The notes below the pieces were generated by a model, which worked only from the letters and a program-made list of their open reading frames with translations, had not been told where the DNA came from and did no database searches. This document shows, piece after piece, positions 8,991 to 20,985 of a stretch of DNA of 64,000 bases. The stretch spans positions 186,001 through 250,000 of the forward strand of contig NZ_JABBGK010000001.1 in assembly GCF_012927355.1 (NCBI RefSeq), read 5' to 3'. This DNA is from Rhizobium terricola (GTDB lineage Bacteria > Pseudomonadota > Alphaproteobacteria > Rhizobiales > Rhizobiaceae). Position 1 is the stretch's first letter. Every line of letters begins with the position of its first letter. The translations under genes and the position numbers were made by a program.

Positions 8991-10235
8991 TCAGACGGCA
9001 AGTCCAAGTTCCCTTTCCCGCTCGATATAGGCCCGCTGCCGGTCGGTCACGTAGTCGCGCACGATCGGGGCGCCGTCCCGTTTGCGGGAAAGCTGCAGGT
9101 GGAATACCATCTGGCTTCCCGCCCGGAAGGTCATCTCTGCGCTGATCAGATAGAATTCCCACATGCGGGCGAAGCGTTCGTCATACATGGCGACGACCTT
9201 GTCGCGATTGGCGTCGAAGCGCTGATACCAGTGGGCCAGCGTCATGGCGTAGTGCAGTCGCAGAACTTCGATGTCAGTGACCCACAGGCTGTTGCGCTCG
9301 GTGACGGAGACGACTTCCGAGAGGGCCGGCGAATATCCGCCGGGGAAGATGTACTTGCGGATCCAGGGGCTGGTCATACCGGGCGGGCTCATGTGCCCGA
9401 TCGAATGGATGACGGCGAGGCCGTCGTCGGGCATCAGGGCGTTCAGCTTCTTGAAGAATTCGTCATAGTGCTGCACGCCGACATGCTCGAACATGCCGAC
9501 CGAGACGATGCGGTCGAAGCTTTCCGTCACGTCGCGGTAGTCCTTGAGTTCGAAGCGGACGCGGTCCGCAAGGCCGGCGTCCGCCGCACGCTTCGTGGCG
9601 AGGGCATGCTGTTCCTTCGAGAGGGTCACGCCGACGACCTCGACGTCTTCCAGCGCCGCAAGATAGAGCGCGAGGTCGCCCCAGCCGCAACCGATGTCGA
9701 GCACCTTCATGCCCGGCTTCAGGTCGAGCTTGGCGGCAAGCAATCGCAGCTTGTTGCGCTGGGCCTGTTCGAGTGTCTCGTTCTCCTCGCGGAAATAGGC
9801 GCAGGAGTAGAGCATGTTCTCGTCGAGAAAGAGCCGGTAGAAATCGTTACCGAGGTCGTAGTGATGGGCGACGTGCTGCTGGGCCTCCCCCTTGCGGTTC
9901 GACTGCAGGCGCTTGCGGAACGGCATCTTCACCGCACGCAGGATCTTCTGGATCGGATATTTGCCGAGCGACAGGCGGTTGATCGAGAAGAGCATCAGGA
10001 AGTCGCGGAGGGACGATCCCTCCTCGAAACGCATGGTGCCGTCCATATAGGCTTCGCCGGCGACCAGTTCGGCCTTGAAGACCAGGCTGCGGTAGAGCCG
10101 GGGATCGGTGAGCCGCATCGTGACCTGCGGGCCTGGCTCGCCCTGTCCGAAGACGTGCCGCCTGCCTTCGGCGTCGATGATCGTCAGTTGGCCCTTGCGG
10201 ATGAATGATTTCAGCATGTGCGACAGTAGAAACAT
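8991..10235 (-). CDS. cfa: Cyclopropane-fatty-acyl-phospholipid synthase
   Basis: A 414-residue SAM-dependent cyclopropane fatty acid synthase, adding a methylene bridge to unsaturated acyl chains of membrane phospholipids. The SAM site VLDIGCGWGDLALYLA is clear, preceded by HHYDLGNDFYRLFLDENMLYSCAYF with the conserved cysteine and followed by GVTLSKEQHA and GMFEHVG. FPGGYSPALSEV and the C-terminal HWYQRFDANRD are also family marks. The start is placed at MFLLSHMLKSF (10235). It is convergent with the PaiB gene, only 9 bp apart. Confidence 0.94.
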   Translation of the reverse strand: MFLLSHMLKSFIRKGQLTIIDAEGRRHVFGQGEPGPQVTMRLTDPRLYRSLVFKAELVAGEAYMDGTMRFEEGSSLRDFLMLFSINRLSLGKYPIQKILRAVKMPFRKRLQSNRKGEAQQHVAHHYDLGNDFYRLFLDENMLYSCAYFREENETLEQAQRNKLRLLAAKLDLKPGMKVLDIGCGWGDLALYLAALEDVEVVGVTLSKEQHALATKRAADAGLADRVRFELKDYRDVTESFDRIVSVGMFEHVGVQHYDEFFKKLNALMPDDGLAVIHSIGHMSPPGMTSPWIRKYIFPGGYSPALSEVVSVTERNSLWVTDIEVLRLHYAMTLAHWYQRFDANRDKVVAMYDERFARMWEFYLISAEMTFRAGSQMVFHLQLSRKRDGAPIVRDYVTDRQRAYIERERELGLAV

Positions 10236-10449
10236 CTGCACCTCAAAAATCGGATTGGCCTCAACGACCACATGTTATCGCAAAAGTCCGCGATGGCACG
10301 TCGAAATTCGAGGGCCATCGACGGGGCGGACCTTTGACATTCCGCGCTTCTTCGATATGGCCCGGACCGTCACTCCCTGCCGCACGGACGGCTTTGAATT
10401 GGCTGTCATCTCGGATATCGTCCGCCGGCTTTCGGGGACCGAACACGAC

Positions 10450-11022
10450 ATGACCATCAAAGATCTCAAGGCCACCTTCCGCAAAGAAAGGCTGGCGGCA
10501 CGCGACCTCATTTCCGAAGAGACCCGCACCGAATTCAGTCTCGCCATAGCAGAGCATGGTGGCGACGCGTTCGATTTCGAGCCGGGTACGATCATCTCCG
10601 GTTTCCTGCCGATCCGCTCGGAGGCGGACATCCGGCCGCTGATGGCGCGATTGAAGGCACGAGGCGCACGGCTCTGCCTGCCGGTCGTTCTCGACAAGAT
10701 GACCATCGTCTTCCGTGAACTTGCGACCGGCGTCGAACTCGTCGACACAGGCTTTGGAACGCGTGGCCCCGGACCGGAGGCCGCCGTGCTCGACCCCGAG
10801 ATCCTGCTGGTGCCGCTGTCGGCGTTCGACCGGAACGGGCATCGGATCGGCTACGGTGCCGGTCATTATGACCGCGCGATCGCCCGGCTGATGCAAAAAG
10901 GCCGGGAACCCAGGCTTGTCGGCATTGCATTCGACTGCCAGGAGGTGGCAGAAGTGCCGACGGAACCGCATGACGTCCGGCTGCAGGCCATCCTGACGGA
11001 AAGCGGCTACAGGCAATTCTGA
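10450..11022 (+). CDS. 5-formyltetrahydrofolate cyclo-ligase
   Basis: A 190-residue 5-formyl-THF cyclo-ligase (YgfA/Fau family), which uses ATP to return 5-formyl-THF to 5,10-methenyl-THF in the cytosol. The N-terminus MTIKDLKATFRKERLAARD fits, and the nucleotide/Mg2+ signature LLVPLSAFDRNGHRIGYGAGHYDRA is covered in parts (FDRNGHRIGYGAGHYDR). The open frame extends upstream without family similarity. In many proteobacteria this gene follows zapA and 6S RNA; here three genes lie between. It is 18 bp ahead of the ymdB-type gene. Confidence 0.92.
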   Translation: MTIKDLKATFRKERLAARDLISEETRTEFSLAIAEHGGDAFDFEPGTIISGFLPIRSEADIRPLMARLKARGARLCLPVVLDKMTIVFRELATGVELVDTGFGTRGPGPEAAVLDPEILLVPLSAFDRNGHRIGYGAGHYDRAIARLMQKGREPRLVGIAFDCQEVAEVPTEPHDVRLQAILTESGYRQF

Positions 11023-11040
11023 CGGAGACTGGACGAGCGA

Positions 11041-11865
11041 ATGAGACTTCTTTTTCTCGGGGACATGGTTGGCAAGACCGGACGCACTGCAGTGTGGGAG
11101 CGTTTGCCGGGGCTGATCGCGGACCTGAAGCTCGATTTCGTCATCGTCAACGGAGAAAATGCCGCCGGCGGCTTCGGCATCACCGAGGACATCTATCTCG
11201 AGACGATCAATGCGGGCGCCGACGTCGTCACGACCGGCAACCATGTCTGGGACCAGAAGGAAGCCGTGACCTTCTGCGAGCGCCACGACCAGTTCCTTCG
11301 TCCGGCCAACTATCCGGCGGGGACCCCGGGTCGCGGTTCCGGGCTCTATTACGCCCGCAACGGTGCGCGCGTGCTGGTGGCCAACATCATGGGCCGGGTC
11401 TTCATGCATCCGGAACTCGACGATCCCTTCAAGTCCGCCGAGGCGATCCTGTCCGTCTGCCCATTGAAGGAACAGGCGGATGCCATCGTCTTCGACTTCC
11501 ACGCCGAGGCGACCAGCGAAAAGCAATGCTTCGGCCATTTCGTCGACGGGCGCGCCAGCTTCGTCGTCGGAACGCATACCCATGTGCCGACGGCCGACCA
11601 TCAGATCCTCAACGGCGGCACCGCCTACATGTCGGATGCCGGCATGTGCGGCGACTACGATTCCTCGCTCGGCATGGAGAAGGAAGAGCCGCTCAACCGC
11701 TTCATCTCGAAGATGCCCAAAGGGCGTTTCGAGGCGGCGCACGGCCCGGCGACCATCTGCGGCGTGGGCGTTGACATTTCCGACCGCACCGGCCTTGCGG
11801 AAAAGATCGCGCCGGTCCGCATCGGGCCGCGCTTGACTGAGACGCTGCCGGAGTTCTGGCGCTGA
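11041..11865 (+). CDS. YmdB-type metallophosphoesterase
   Basis: A 274-residue calcineurin-like phosphodiesterase of the YmdB/TIGR00282 family, members of which hydrolyse 2',3'-cyclic nucleotides. Metal ligands are visible in order: GDMVGKTGR (Asp 8), NGENAAGGFG, TTGNHVWD (Asn/His), DFHAEATSEK and VGTHTHVPTAD. The length is normal and the ATG at 11041 follows a GGAG-like site. It is very probably co-transcribed with the cyclo-ligase gene upstream. Confidence 0.93.
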   Translation: MRLLFLGDMVGKTGRTAVWERLPGLIADLKLDFVIVNGENAAGGFGITEDIYLETINAGADVVTTGNHVWDQKEAVTFCERHDQFLRPANYPAGTPGRGSGLYYARNGARVLVANIMGRVFMHPELDDPFKSAEAILSVCPLKEQADAIVFDFHAEATSEKQCFGHFVDGRASFVVGTHTHVPTADHQILNGGTAYMSDAGMCGDYDSSLGMEKEEPLNRFISKMPKGRFEAAHGPATICGVGVDISDRTGLAEKIAPVRIGPRLTETLPEFWR

Positions 11866-11959
11866 AGATCACCCCAAATTCTTTAGCTGGAACTCATTCT
11901 TAAAAGAATAATTAACCTCGCTCCGTAATAAATAGCATCCCATATGGGGTGGTGGTTGA

Positions 11960-13354
11960 GTGCCTAAATCCCAAAGAACAAACAGTTTTTGGGAGTACAC
12001 CTTGAGTTCCGCCGCCCATGCCCTCTTTAACCAGAACGATGTCGAAGCCGATGACCTGCTGACTTGCGTCGAGGCGGCGCTCAGCGACGATTTCACACGT
12101 ATTCCGACGGGGACGGACAGTCTGTCGCGCGCGATCGCCGGATTGATCGAACGCTGCCGCAGCCAGACGTCGGCGCAGCTCGACGACGTGGTTTCGATCT
12201 CGGTGAGCGTCAACGAAACGGCTGGAATGTCCGCACACCTGCTCTACGACCTGCGCCAGGTCGACGAGGAGGCGCAGGGTATTGCCGCCGCCGCCGAGGA
12301 AATGGCCGAGACGGTCAACGAGGTCGCCCAGCACGGCGACGAGATCTTCCGCAACGCGCAGCGCGCCGGCGAGACCTGCAAGGCGAGCGGGCAGGCGCTG
12401 CAGGAAACCAGCGAACGGATGAACGCCATCAACAGTTCGCTGATCGAGACCGGTGAGCGGATCGGCGCCATCCACGATCTCGGCAAGAGCATTTCCACGA
12501 TCGCCGCGAACATCAAGAAGATTGCCTCGCAGACCAACATGCTGGCCATCAATGCCGCGGTCGAAGCTGCGCGTGCCGGCGAGGCGGGCCGCGGCTTTGC
12601 AGTCGTCGCCGCCGAGGTCAAGGCGCTGTCCGACCGCACGGCCAATGCGACGCTCGAAATCGGCAACATTATCAGCAAGCTCGACAGCGGGCTGACGGCC
12701 ATGGTCAATGCGATGACGTCCAGCCGCCAATCCGCCGAACAGGGTGGGCAGGCCCTTGATGTGCTTCAAAACTCGCTCACTGCTGCGGCAAAGGAACTCG
12801 ACAGCGTCATCGTCAATGCCGGTCATATCTCGACCGCGCTCAACCAGCAGCGTGAAGCCTCGCAGAACGTAGCTCGCGGCGTGGGAACGGTGGCGGCCAG
12901 CTCGGGCAAGGCGACCGCACAGCTGGACGGCATCATCTCGGCGATGGAGCAGGCGCAGGGCGGATTGAATTCGCGACTCCAGACCCTCGGCAGCGCCAAT
13001 GTTCCAGGCAAGGTCGTTAAGCTCGCCCAGTCCGACCATGTCATCTGGAAGCGCAGGCTCGCCAACATGATCATCGGTCGCGAAGGATTGAAGCCGAACG
13101 AACTGGCGGATCATCACAATTGCCGGCTCGGCAAGTGGTACGACGGCTGCCGCCATACCGCGATTGGATCAAGTCCCGATTTCGTGGCGATCGACGAGCC
13201 CCACGCCAAGGTCCACAGCCACGGCATCGAGGCGGTGCGCCGCTACAATGCCGGCGATATCCGCGGTGCGCTGAATGAACTGCGCTGCGTTGAGGTTGCC
13301 TCCAGCCAGGTCCTCGACGGTCTCAAGCGGCTTGAGCGGCGCTCGATCGGCTAA
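11960..13354 (+). CDS. Soluble chemoreceptor with C-terminal CZB domain
   Basis: A 464-residue methyl-accepting chemotaxis protein with no transmembrane segment, so probably cytoplasmic. The signalling hairpin is clear around residues 190-215 ([20 protein letters not shown]), flanked by long helices. Residues about 350-460 look like a chemoreceptor zinc-binding (CZB) domain: [13 protein letters not shown], then [12 protein letters not shown] with the conserved cysteine near residue 388, and a later [11 protein letters not shown] domains sense zinc or hypochlorous acid in studied cases. The GTG at 11960 is the chosen start; a TTG near 12002 is an alternative. No chemotaxis genes are adjacent. 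Confidence 0.88.
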   Translation: MPKSQRTNSFWEYTLSSAAHALFNQNDVEADDLLTCVEAALSDDFTRIPTGTDSLSRAIAGLIERCRSQTSAQLDDVVSISVSVNETAGMSAHLLYDLRQVDEEAQGIAAAAEEMAETVNEVAQHGDEIFRNAQRAGETCKASGQALQETSERMNAINSSLIETGERIGAIHDLGKSISTIAANIKKIASQTNMLAINAAVEAARAGEAGRGFAVVAAEVKALSDRTANATLEIGNIISKLDSGLTAMVNAMTSSRQSAEQGGQALDVLQNSLTAAAKELDSVIVNAGHISTALNQQREASQNVARGVGTVAASSGKATAQLDGIISAMEQAQGGLNSRLQTLGSANVPGKVVKLAQSDHVIWKRRLANMIIGREGLKPNELADHHNCRLGKWYDGCRHTAIGSSPDFVAIDEPHAKVHSHGIEAVRRYNAGDIRGALNELRCVEVASSQVLDGLKRLERRSIG

Positions 13355-13467
13355 AGCGCGGCGGCATGGTAACACCATTGTGAGGCCGGGGGCGTGGCTC
13401 CCGGCTTTACCATGTCCGCTCTCTGCCGCATCCTTTGCCCGTCGGAACGAGGCACGGGAGCGGCCTG

Positions 13468-14298
13468 ATGCTGCTGAGACTGTTCCTTGCATTTTGCGCC
13501 ATCACAGGCCTTGCGGCGCCGGTCGCCGCGGAGGACGAGCGTCCACCGGTCAGCCAGTGCCAGCTGGTAGCCGAAGGGCTTCCAAAAGCGCGCTTCGCGA
13601 CGTTCGAGCCGGAACCGCTGCCGCTCATCTACGCGGCGCTCGAAGAGGAGGTGACGATCCGCTTCCTCGGCCACTCGACCTTCCAGATCGAGACGCCCGG
13701 CGGCATCTCGATTGCCACGGACTTCAACGGCTGGCTGCGCACTGCAGATCTGCCTGATGTCGTGACGATGAACAAGGCGCATTCAAGCCATTACACGTTG
13801 TCGCCGGATCCCGGCATCGCCACGGTGCTGCATGGCTGGAACGATGAGCGCCCCGGCGAGAAGGCCGAGCATCGCCTGGTCGTCGGCGATGCCTATATCC
13901 GCAATGTCCCGACCGATATCCGCAGTTGGGGCGGCGCTTTCGAGCCCAACGGCAATTCGATCTTCATCTTCGAGGTCGCCGGCTTGTGTATAGGCCACCT
14001 CGGCCACCTGCATCACGAGCTCACCGATGCCCATTTCGCGGAGATCGGCCGGCTCGACATCGTGATGGTCCCGGTCGACGGCGGGCTGACCATGGGAGCC
14101 GACAGCATGAGCCGTACGATCAAGCGGTTGCGCTCGGCGCTCATTTTGCCGATGCATCGGCGAGGTCCGCCGATCGAGACTTTCCTCGGCATGTTCGATC
14201 AGAGCTTCGATTTCAAGATCGCCGACAGCGACGCGATCACGGTGACGGCGCGAACCCTGCCGCGCAAGCCGTTGATCCTCGTTCTCAGCGGGGTCTGA
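13468..14298 (+). CDS. Exported metallo-beta-lactamase-fold protein
   Basis: A 276-residue protein with a signal peptide (LLRLFLAFCAITGLAAPVAA) and a metallo-beta-lactamase-like fold of the UlaG/YtnP-distant type. Visible parts are IRFLGHSTFQIETPGG at about 65-80, then HSSHYTLSPDPG, IGHLGHLHHEL and VPVDGGLTM. The classic HxHxDH motif is replaced by a degenerate HSSHYT, so metal binding and activity may be altered. The start at MLLRLFL (13468) follows CGGGAG. The substrate is unknown. It is convergent with the next gene across a strong hairpin. Confidence 0.8.
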   Translation: MLLRLFLAFCAITGLAAPVAAEDERPPVSQCQLVAEGLPKARFATFEPEPLPLIYAALEEEVTIRFLGHSTFQIETPGGISIATDFNGWLRTADLPDVVTMNKAHSSHYTLSPDPGIATVLHGWNDERPGEKAEHRLVVGDAYIRNVPTDIRSWGGAFEPNGNSIFIFEVAGLCIGHLGHLHHELTDAHFAEIGRLDIVMVPVDGGLTMGADSMSRTIKRLRSALILPMHRRGPPIETFLGMFDQSFDFKIADSDAITVTARTLPRKPLILVLSGV

Positions 14299-14303
14299 CC
14301 GAA

Positions 14304-14325
14304 CGCCCGGCCGAAGGGCCGGGCG
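14304..14325. terminator. Bidirectional hairpin between convergent genes
   Basis: A perfect 9-bp GC stem CGCCCGGCC / GGCCGGGCG with GAAG loop, placed between the convergent MBL-fold gene and the stress-type PNPOx gene. There is no T run on either side, so terminator function is inferred. Confidence 0.6.
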
Positions 14326-14349
14326 CCTGGCAGGAACTGAATGTATCGA

Positions 14350-14853
14350 TCAGGCAAAGGCAATGCGGCGGTGGACGCCGACGTCCGGCTGTTTCTCGTC
14401 CTTCAGATTGGCCTTGGCGATTTCCCAGCCGAACTTGAGCGGATTGCCGGTCGAGGCCCAGATCTCGCCGTCGTCGAGATGAAGGGCGAGCATGGTGAGC
14501 TTCGGATCGGCCTTGCCGCCGTCGTACCAGGCTTCGACGACGGAGTTCCAGTGCTCGTCGATCTTTGCCGGATCCTTGCGTTCGGTGAGCACGCCACCAA
14601 GGCAGGCGTGATAGTCGTGGTTCTTGCCGATGACGCAGAAGTGGGCCCGCGTGCCCGGACGCAGCGACTGGACCAGATGGGAATCCGTTTTGGTGAAGAA
14701 CCAGATGGTATTCGTGGTCGGGTCGGCGAAGGGCGCCATCGGCTGCATATGCATGCCTGCTCCCTCGATGCCCAGCATCCCGGCATGAATGTCGTCGATC
14801 TCGTCCCACAGCTGTTTGGCCGGGGTCTCGCGGGCCTCGGTGAAGCTTGCCAT
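14350..14853 (-). CDS. General stress protein 26-like PNPOx-fold protein
   Basis: A 167-residue protein of the pyridoxamine-5'-phosphate-oxidase-like split-barrel fold, closest in appearance to bacterial general stress protein 26 and related FMN-binding proteins. Segments include [49 protein letters not shown] and [17 protein letters not shown] flavin or other cofactor is likely, but no substrate can be named. It stands alone between convergent and divergent neighbours; the ATG at 14853 has GGAGA upstream. Confidence 0.85.
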   Translation of the reverse strand: MASFTEARETPAKQLWDEIDDIHAGMLGIEGAGMHMQPMAPFADPTTNTIWFFTKTDSHLVQSLRPGTRAHFCVIGKNHDYHACLGGVLTERKDPAKIDEHWNSVVEAWYDGGKADPKLTMLALHLDDGEIWASTGNPLKFGWEIAKANLKDEKQPDVGVHRRIAFA

Positions 14854-15058
14854 CGTGTATCTCCTTCGATTGATGTCGTCAGACGATCAACGGGCGGAGG
14901 AGGGAGATGTTCCCGGTGCTCATGGCTCGAGGCGGTGTCCGCAAGCACAGTGTCGGGACCCGTTCAATGCCACGGTAATGCGGTGCGTCCCCTTGAACCG
15001 GTCGTGTTTCGCTCGTATAAGGCGCCATTCCTCACAATTAGACCTGATCAGGGGTGCC

Positions 15059-15805
15059 ATGGCTGGCCATTCACAGTTTAAAAACATCATGCACCGCAAG
15101 GGCAAGCAGGACGGCATCCGTTCGAAGATGTTCTCCAAGCTTGCGCGCGAAATCACGGTTGCGGCGAAGACCGGTCTGCCCGACCCGACCATGAACGCTG
15201 CTCTGCGCCTTGCGGTACAGAACGCCAAGGCGCAGTCGATGCCGAAGGATAACATCGACCGCGCCATCAAGAAGGCATCGGGTGCCGATGCCGAGACCTA
15301 TGATGCGATCCGTTACGAAGGTTATGGTCCGGGCGGTACGGCGATCATCGTCGAGGCGCTGACCGACAACCGCAACCGCACCGCCTCCAGCGTGCGCTCG
15401 ATCTTCTCGAAGGCTGGCGGCGCACTCGGCGAAACCGGCTCGGTCTCCTTCTCCTTCGACCACGTCGGCGAAATCACCTACAAAGCCTCCGTCGGCGACG
15501 CCGACAAGGTCATGGAAGCCGCGATCGAAGCCGGCGCAGAAGACGTGGTGTCGGATGAAGAAGGCCACACCATCTATTGCGCCTTCGAAGACATGAACGA
15601 AGTGTCGAAGGCCCTCGAAGCCGTGCTCGGCGAAGCAACCTCCGTCAAGGCGATCTGGAAGCCGCAAAACACGATCGAAGTCGATGAAGAAAAGGCGACG
15701 TCGCTGATGAAGCTCATCGACACGCTGGAAGACGACGACGACGTCCAGAACGTCTATTCGAACTTCGAAGTCTCCGACGAGGTCATGGCCAAGCTTTCCG
15801 CCTGA
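15059..15805 (+). CDS. yebC: YebC/PmpR family protein
   Basis: A 248-residue YebC/TACO1-family protein. Members have been described as transcriptional regulators and, more recently, as factors easing ribosome stalling. The start [19 protein letters not shown] is the unmistakable family N-terminus, followed by [13 protein letters not shown] and [11 protein letters not shown]; the acidic C-terminal part ends in [14 protein letters not shown]. Upstream in-frame ATGs are rejected for lack of similarity. In many bacteria it neighbours ruvCAB; here ruvCAB is about 16 kb away. Confidence 0.95.
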   Translation: MAGHSQFKNIMHRKGKQDGIRSKMFSKLAREITVAAKTGLPDPTMNAALRLAVQNAKAQSMPKDNIDRAIKKASGADAETYDAIRYEGYGPGGTAIIVEALTDNRNRTASSVRSIFSKAGGALGETGSVSFSFDHVGEITYKASVGDADKVMEAAIEAGAEDVVSDEEGHTIYCAFEDMNEVSKALEAVLGEATSVKAIWKPQNTIEVDEEKATSLMKLIDTLEDDDDVQNVYSNFEVSDEVMAKLSA

Positions 15806-15828
15806 TTTTACGTCGCATCAATGGAAAA

Positions 15829-15860
15829 GGCCCGGTTGCGGATCGCAACCGGGCCTTTTT
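15829..15860 (+). terminator. Terminator after yebC
   Basis: Perfect 12-bp stem GGCCCGGTTGCG / CGCAACCGGGCC with loop GAT, followed by TTTTTG. AAAA on the other side also lets it act on the minus strand. Confidence 0.9.
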
Positions 15861-15887
15861 GTCTGGGACCATGGTGGTTGGAAGTTG

Positions 15888-16002
15888 CCCCTCATCCGGC
15901 TGCCGCCACCTTCTCCCCGTGAACGGGGAGAAGGTCGATGGTGTTGCCGCTCTGCTCCTTCGCCCCGCTTGCGGGGAGACGGTCCCGGCAGGGGGATGAG
16001 GG
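15888..16002. repeat. RIME-like Rhizobium intergenic repeat
   Basis: A 115-bp imperfect palindromic element bounded by CCCCTCATCC and GGGGATGAGG. It contains a perfect 12-bp inverted repeat CCTTCTCCCCGT / ACGGGGAGAAGG (15909-15934) and a second palindrome around CCCCGCTTGCGGGG. This layout matches the Rhizobium-specific intergenic mosaic elements (about 100 bp, two large palindromes). It lies between the convergent yebC and glmM genes, 16 bp from the glmM stop. Confidence 0.75.
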
Positions 16003-16018
16003 ACAACCAGATTCGTGC

Positions 16019-17374
<1,356 letters not shown>

Positions 17375-17545
17375 TAGTGCTCCTGCATGACCGGGGGCCG
17401 GCGCGGGGACGCGCGGCGGATGTGCAAGGCCTTGCGGCAGAACGCGGCAAGGCGGCTTCAATTGGCGTGCTCATGCCACAAAACGTGCCCAAGGGCACGT
17501 AAATTACCGTCAAAGGCCATTACATCTTGTGAGTAACAAAGAAAA

Positions 17546-17574
17546 AGGCCACCCGCCGCTTCCGGGGGTGGCCT
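17546..17574 (-). terminator. Terminator after ftsH
   Basis: Stem AGGCCACCC / GGGTGGCCT with an 11-base loop. On the minus strand it is followed by TTTTTCTTTG, 21 bp beyond the ftsH stop. Confidence 0.85.
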
Positions 17575-17595
17575 CATGGTGTCGTCTGTCGACGA

Positions 17596-19530
<1,935 letters not shown>

Positions 19531-19649
19531 CGAACTCCCCGAACATGTGTCGCGGACCGAAGCCCGCTGGATTATCGACTAACATAGGATTGCAGTGGGG
19601 CCTTGCCAAGGCAAAGCGGCCTTCACAATGCGTTTTCCGTCAATAACCC

Positions 19650-20954
19650 TTAAACGGGGGTGGGCATATAGGCCTTCCGTCCGAAAAGCCTTGCGACAGC
19701 ATTCGCCAGTTGCAGGTCGAAGTCGGGAAGGAAGCGGTCGAAGAGCGGAAAGGCCGGTTCCACGCTGCATCGATGGGCCGCCTCCGAAGCCTCGCTCTCC
19801 TTTGATCCCGGTGCCGTGATCTGCGGCAGGACACGTGCCAAGTGGCGTATTTGCCCGGCGGTCAGCCGCATCTGCCGGTCGGCCGGCGGCGGCGAGGCCC
19901 CGGCCTCAATGACCCGGGCTTCGTCGTTCTGATTGGTGACCAGAAAACGGCCGTCCCAGATGCCGACGCTGTGCGGTTCGACCGTCAGCGGCAAAATATC
20001 GCGGGCCTCGCGGGTCAGGTAGATCCCGTCAGTCCGCGATACGACCAGTGCGCGTGACAGGGTCATGCGTCCTGGCAGATCGGTGACAGTGAGTGTCATC
20101 AGTCGGTCCATCGCGTCGGACGCGGGACGATGGGAGCGGCCACCGGCGATCGCCACTAGGGTTGCAAGCGCATGGCGGAGCACGGCGGGATCGGCTTTGC
20201 GCACGTCCGGTGCGAGCCGGAGGAGGGCGCCGGCATGGCATGTGGCGCAGCTATCGATCAGGGCTGCTGCTGCGTCGGAGAGGGCGCGACGTCCCGCACC
20301 TTCGACGTGCGGGGCGAAATCGACGCTGGCGGCGAGGCGATGCCGAACACGCACCCGCTCGTAGTGTGGGTCGGTATTGCTCGGGTCGTCGATCCAGCCG
20401 ACCTGCTGTCCGGACAGCCAGGCGCGAATGGCGCTGCGGGAGACGCCGAGTAACGGGCGCAGGATCCACAACCGCCGGTCGTAAAGCGTGGCCTCGGCCA
20501 TGCCCGCGAGGCCGAGATTGTCGCTCTGTGCCCGGGCAGCGCGCATGGCGATCGTTTCCTGCTGGTCATCGGCCGTGTGGCCGGTGACGAGGACATCCGC
20601 GCCTGATGCGGCAACTGCGTCGGCGAGCAGACGGTAGCGCGCGTCGCGCGCAGCAGAGGAAAGGCCAGTCGCCGGCTTCTCGCCCGTCCAGACCAGCGTT
20701 CGATGGGGAATGCCGAGGCGGTCGCACATCTCGGCCACTGCCTGTGCCTCTGCGGCGGATTCGGCGCGTAGCGCGTGGTCGATCGTGGCGGCTGTCAGGC
20801 TGTGGGAATATTTGCCGGTGTCGAGCGCCTGTTTCAGCGCGAGCAGGAGGCCGGTCGAGTCGCTTCCACCGGAGACGGCGGCGAGGAGGCGGGTTGGGCA
20901 GAGCAGGGAACTCAGGAATCGCTCAGCGGCGTCAAAGGGCGCAAATTCGCGCAT
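19650..20954 (-). CDS. tilS: tRNA(Ile)-lysidine synthase
   Basis: A 434-residue TilS, which attaches lysine to C34 of the AUA-reading tRNA-Ile so that it reads AUA instead of AUG. The N-type PP-loop motif AVSGGSDSTGLLLAL is present near residue 25, followed by GHTADDQQETIAMRAARAQ and RPLLGVSRSAIRAWL. The start is placed at MREFAPFDAAERF (20954), 31 bp after cpoB; a longer version from 21035 would overlap cpoB. The C-terminal domains are less conserved, as is usual. Confidence 0.92.
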   Translation of the reverse strand: MREFAPFDAAERFLSSLLCPTRLLAAVSGGSDSTGLLLALKQALDTGKYSHSLTAATIDHALRAESAAEAQAVAEMCDRLGIPHRTLVWTGEKPATGLSSAARDARYRLLADAVAASGADVLVTGHTADDQQETIAMRAARAQSDNLGLAGMAEATLYDRRLWILRPLLGVSRSAIRAWLSGQQVGWIDDPSNTDPHYERVRVRHRLAASVDFAPHVEGAGRRALSDAAAALIDSCATCHAGALLRLAPDVRKADPAVLRHALATLVAIAGGRSHRPASDAMDRLMTLTVTDLPGRMTLSRALVVSRTDGIYLTREARDILPLTVEPHSVGIWDGRFLVTNQNDEARVIEAGASPPPADRQMRLTAGQIRHLARVLPQITAPGSKESEASEAAHRCSVEPAFPLFDRFLPDFDLQLANAVARLFGRKAYMPTPV

Positions 20955-20985
20955 CTCATCGACGGGCGAGCCGGGCTGCGACAAA

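Noticed and set aside
12241-13156. Long minus-strand frame opposite the CZB chemoreceptor
   Set aside because: The plus-strand frame has a full MCP hairpin and CZB motif; the antisense frame has none.
15888-16002. CRISPR repeat or attachment site
   Set aside because: Only one unit, palindromic and without spacers or direct repeats; it fits a RIME element.
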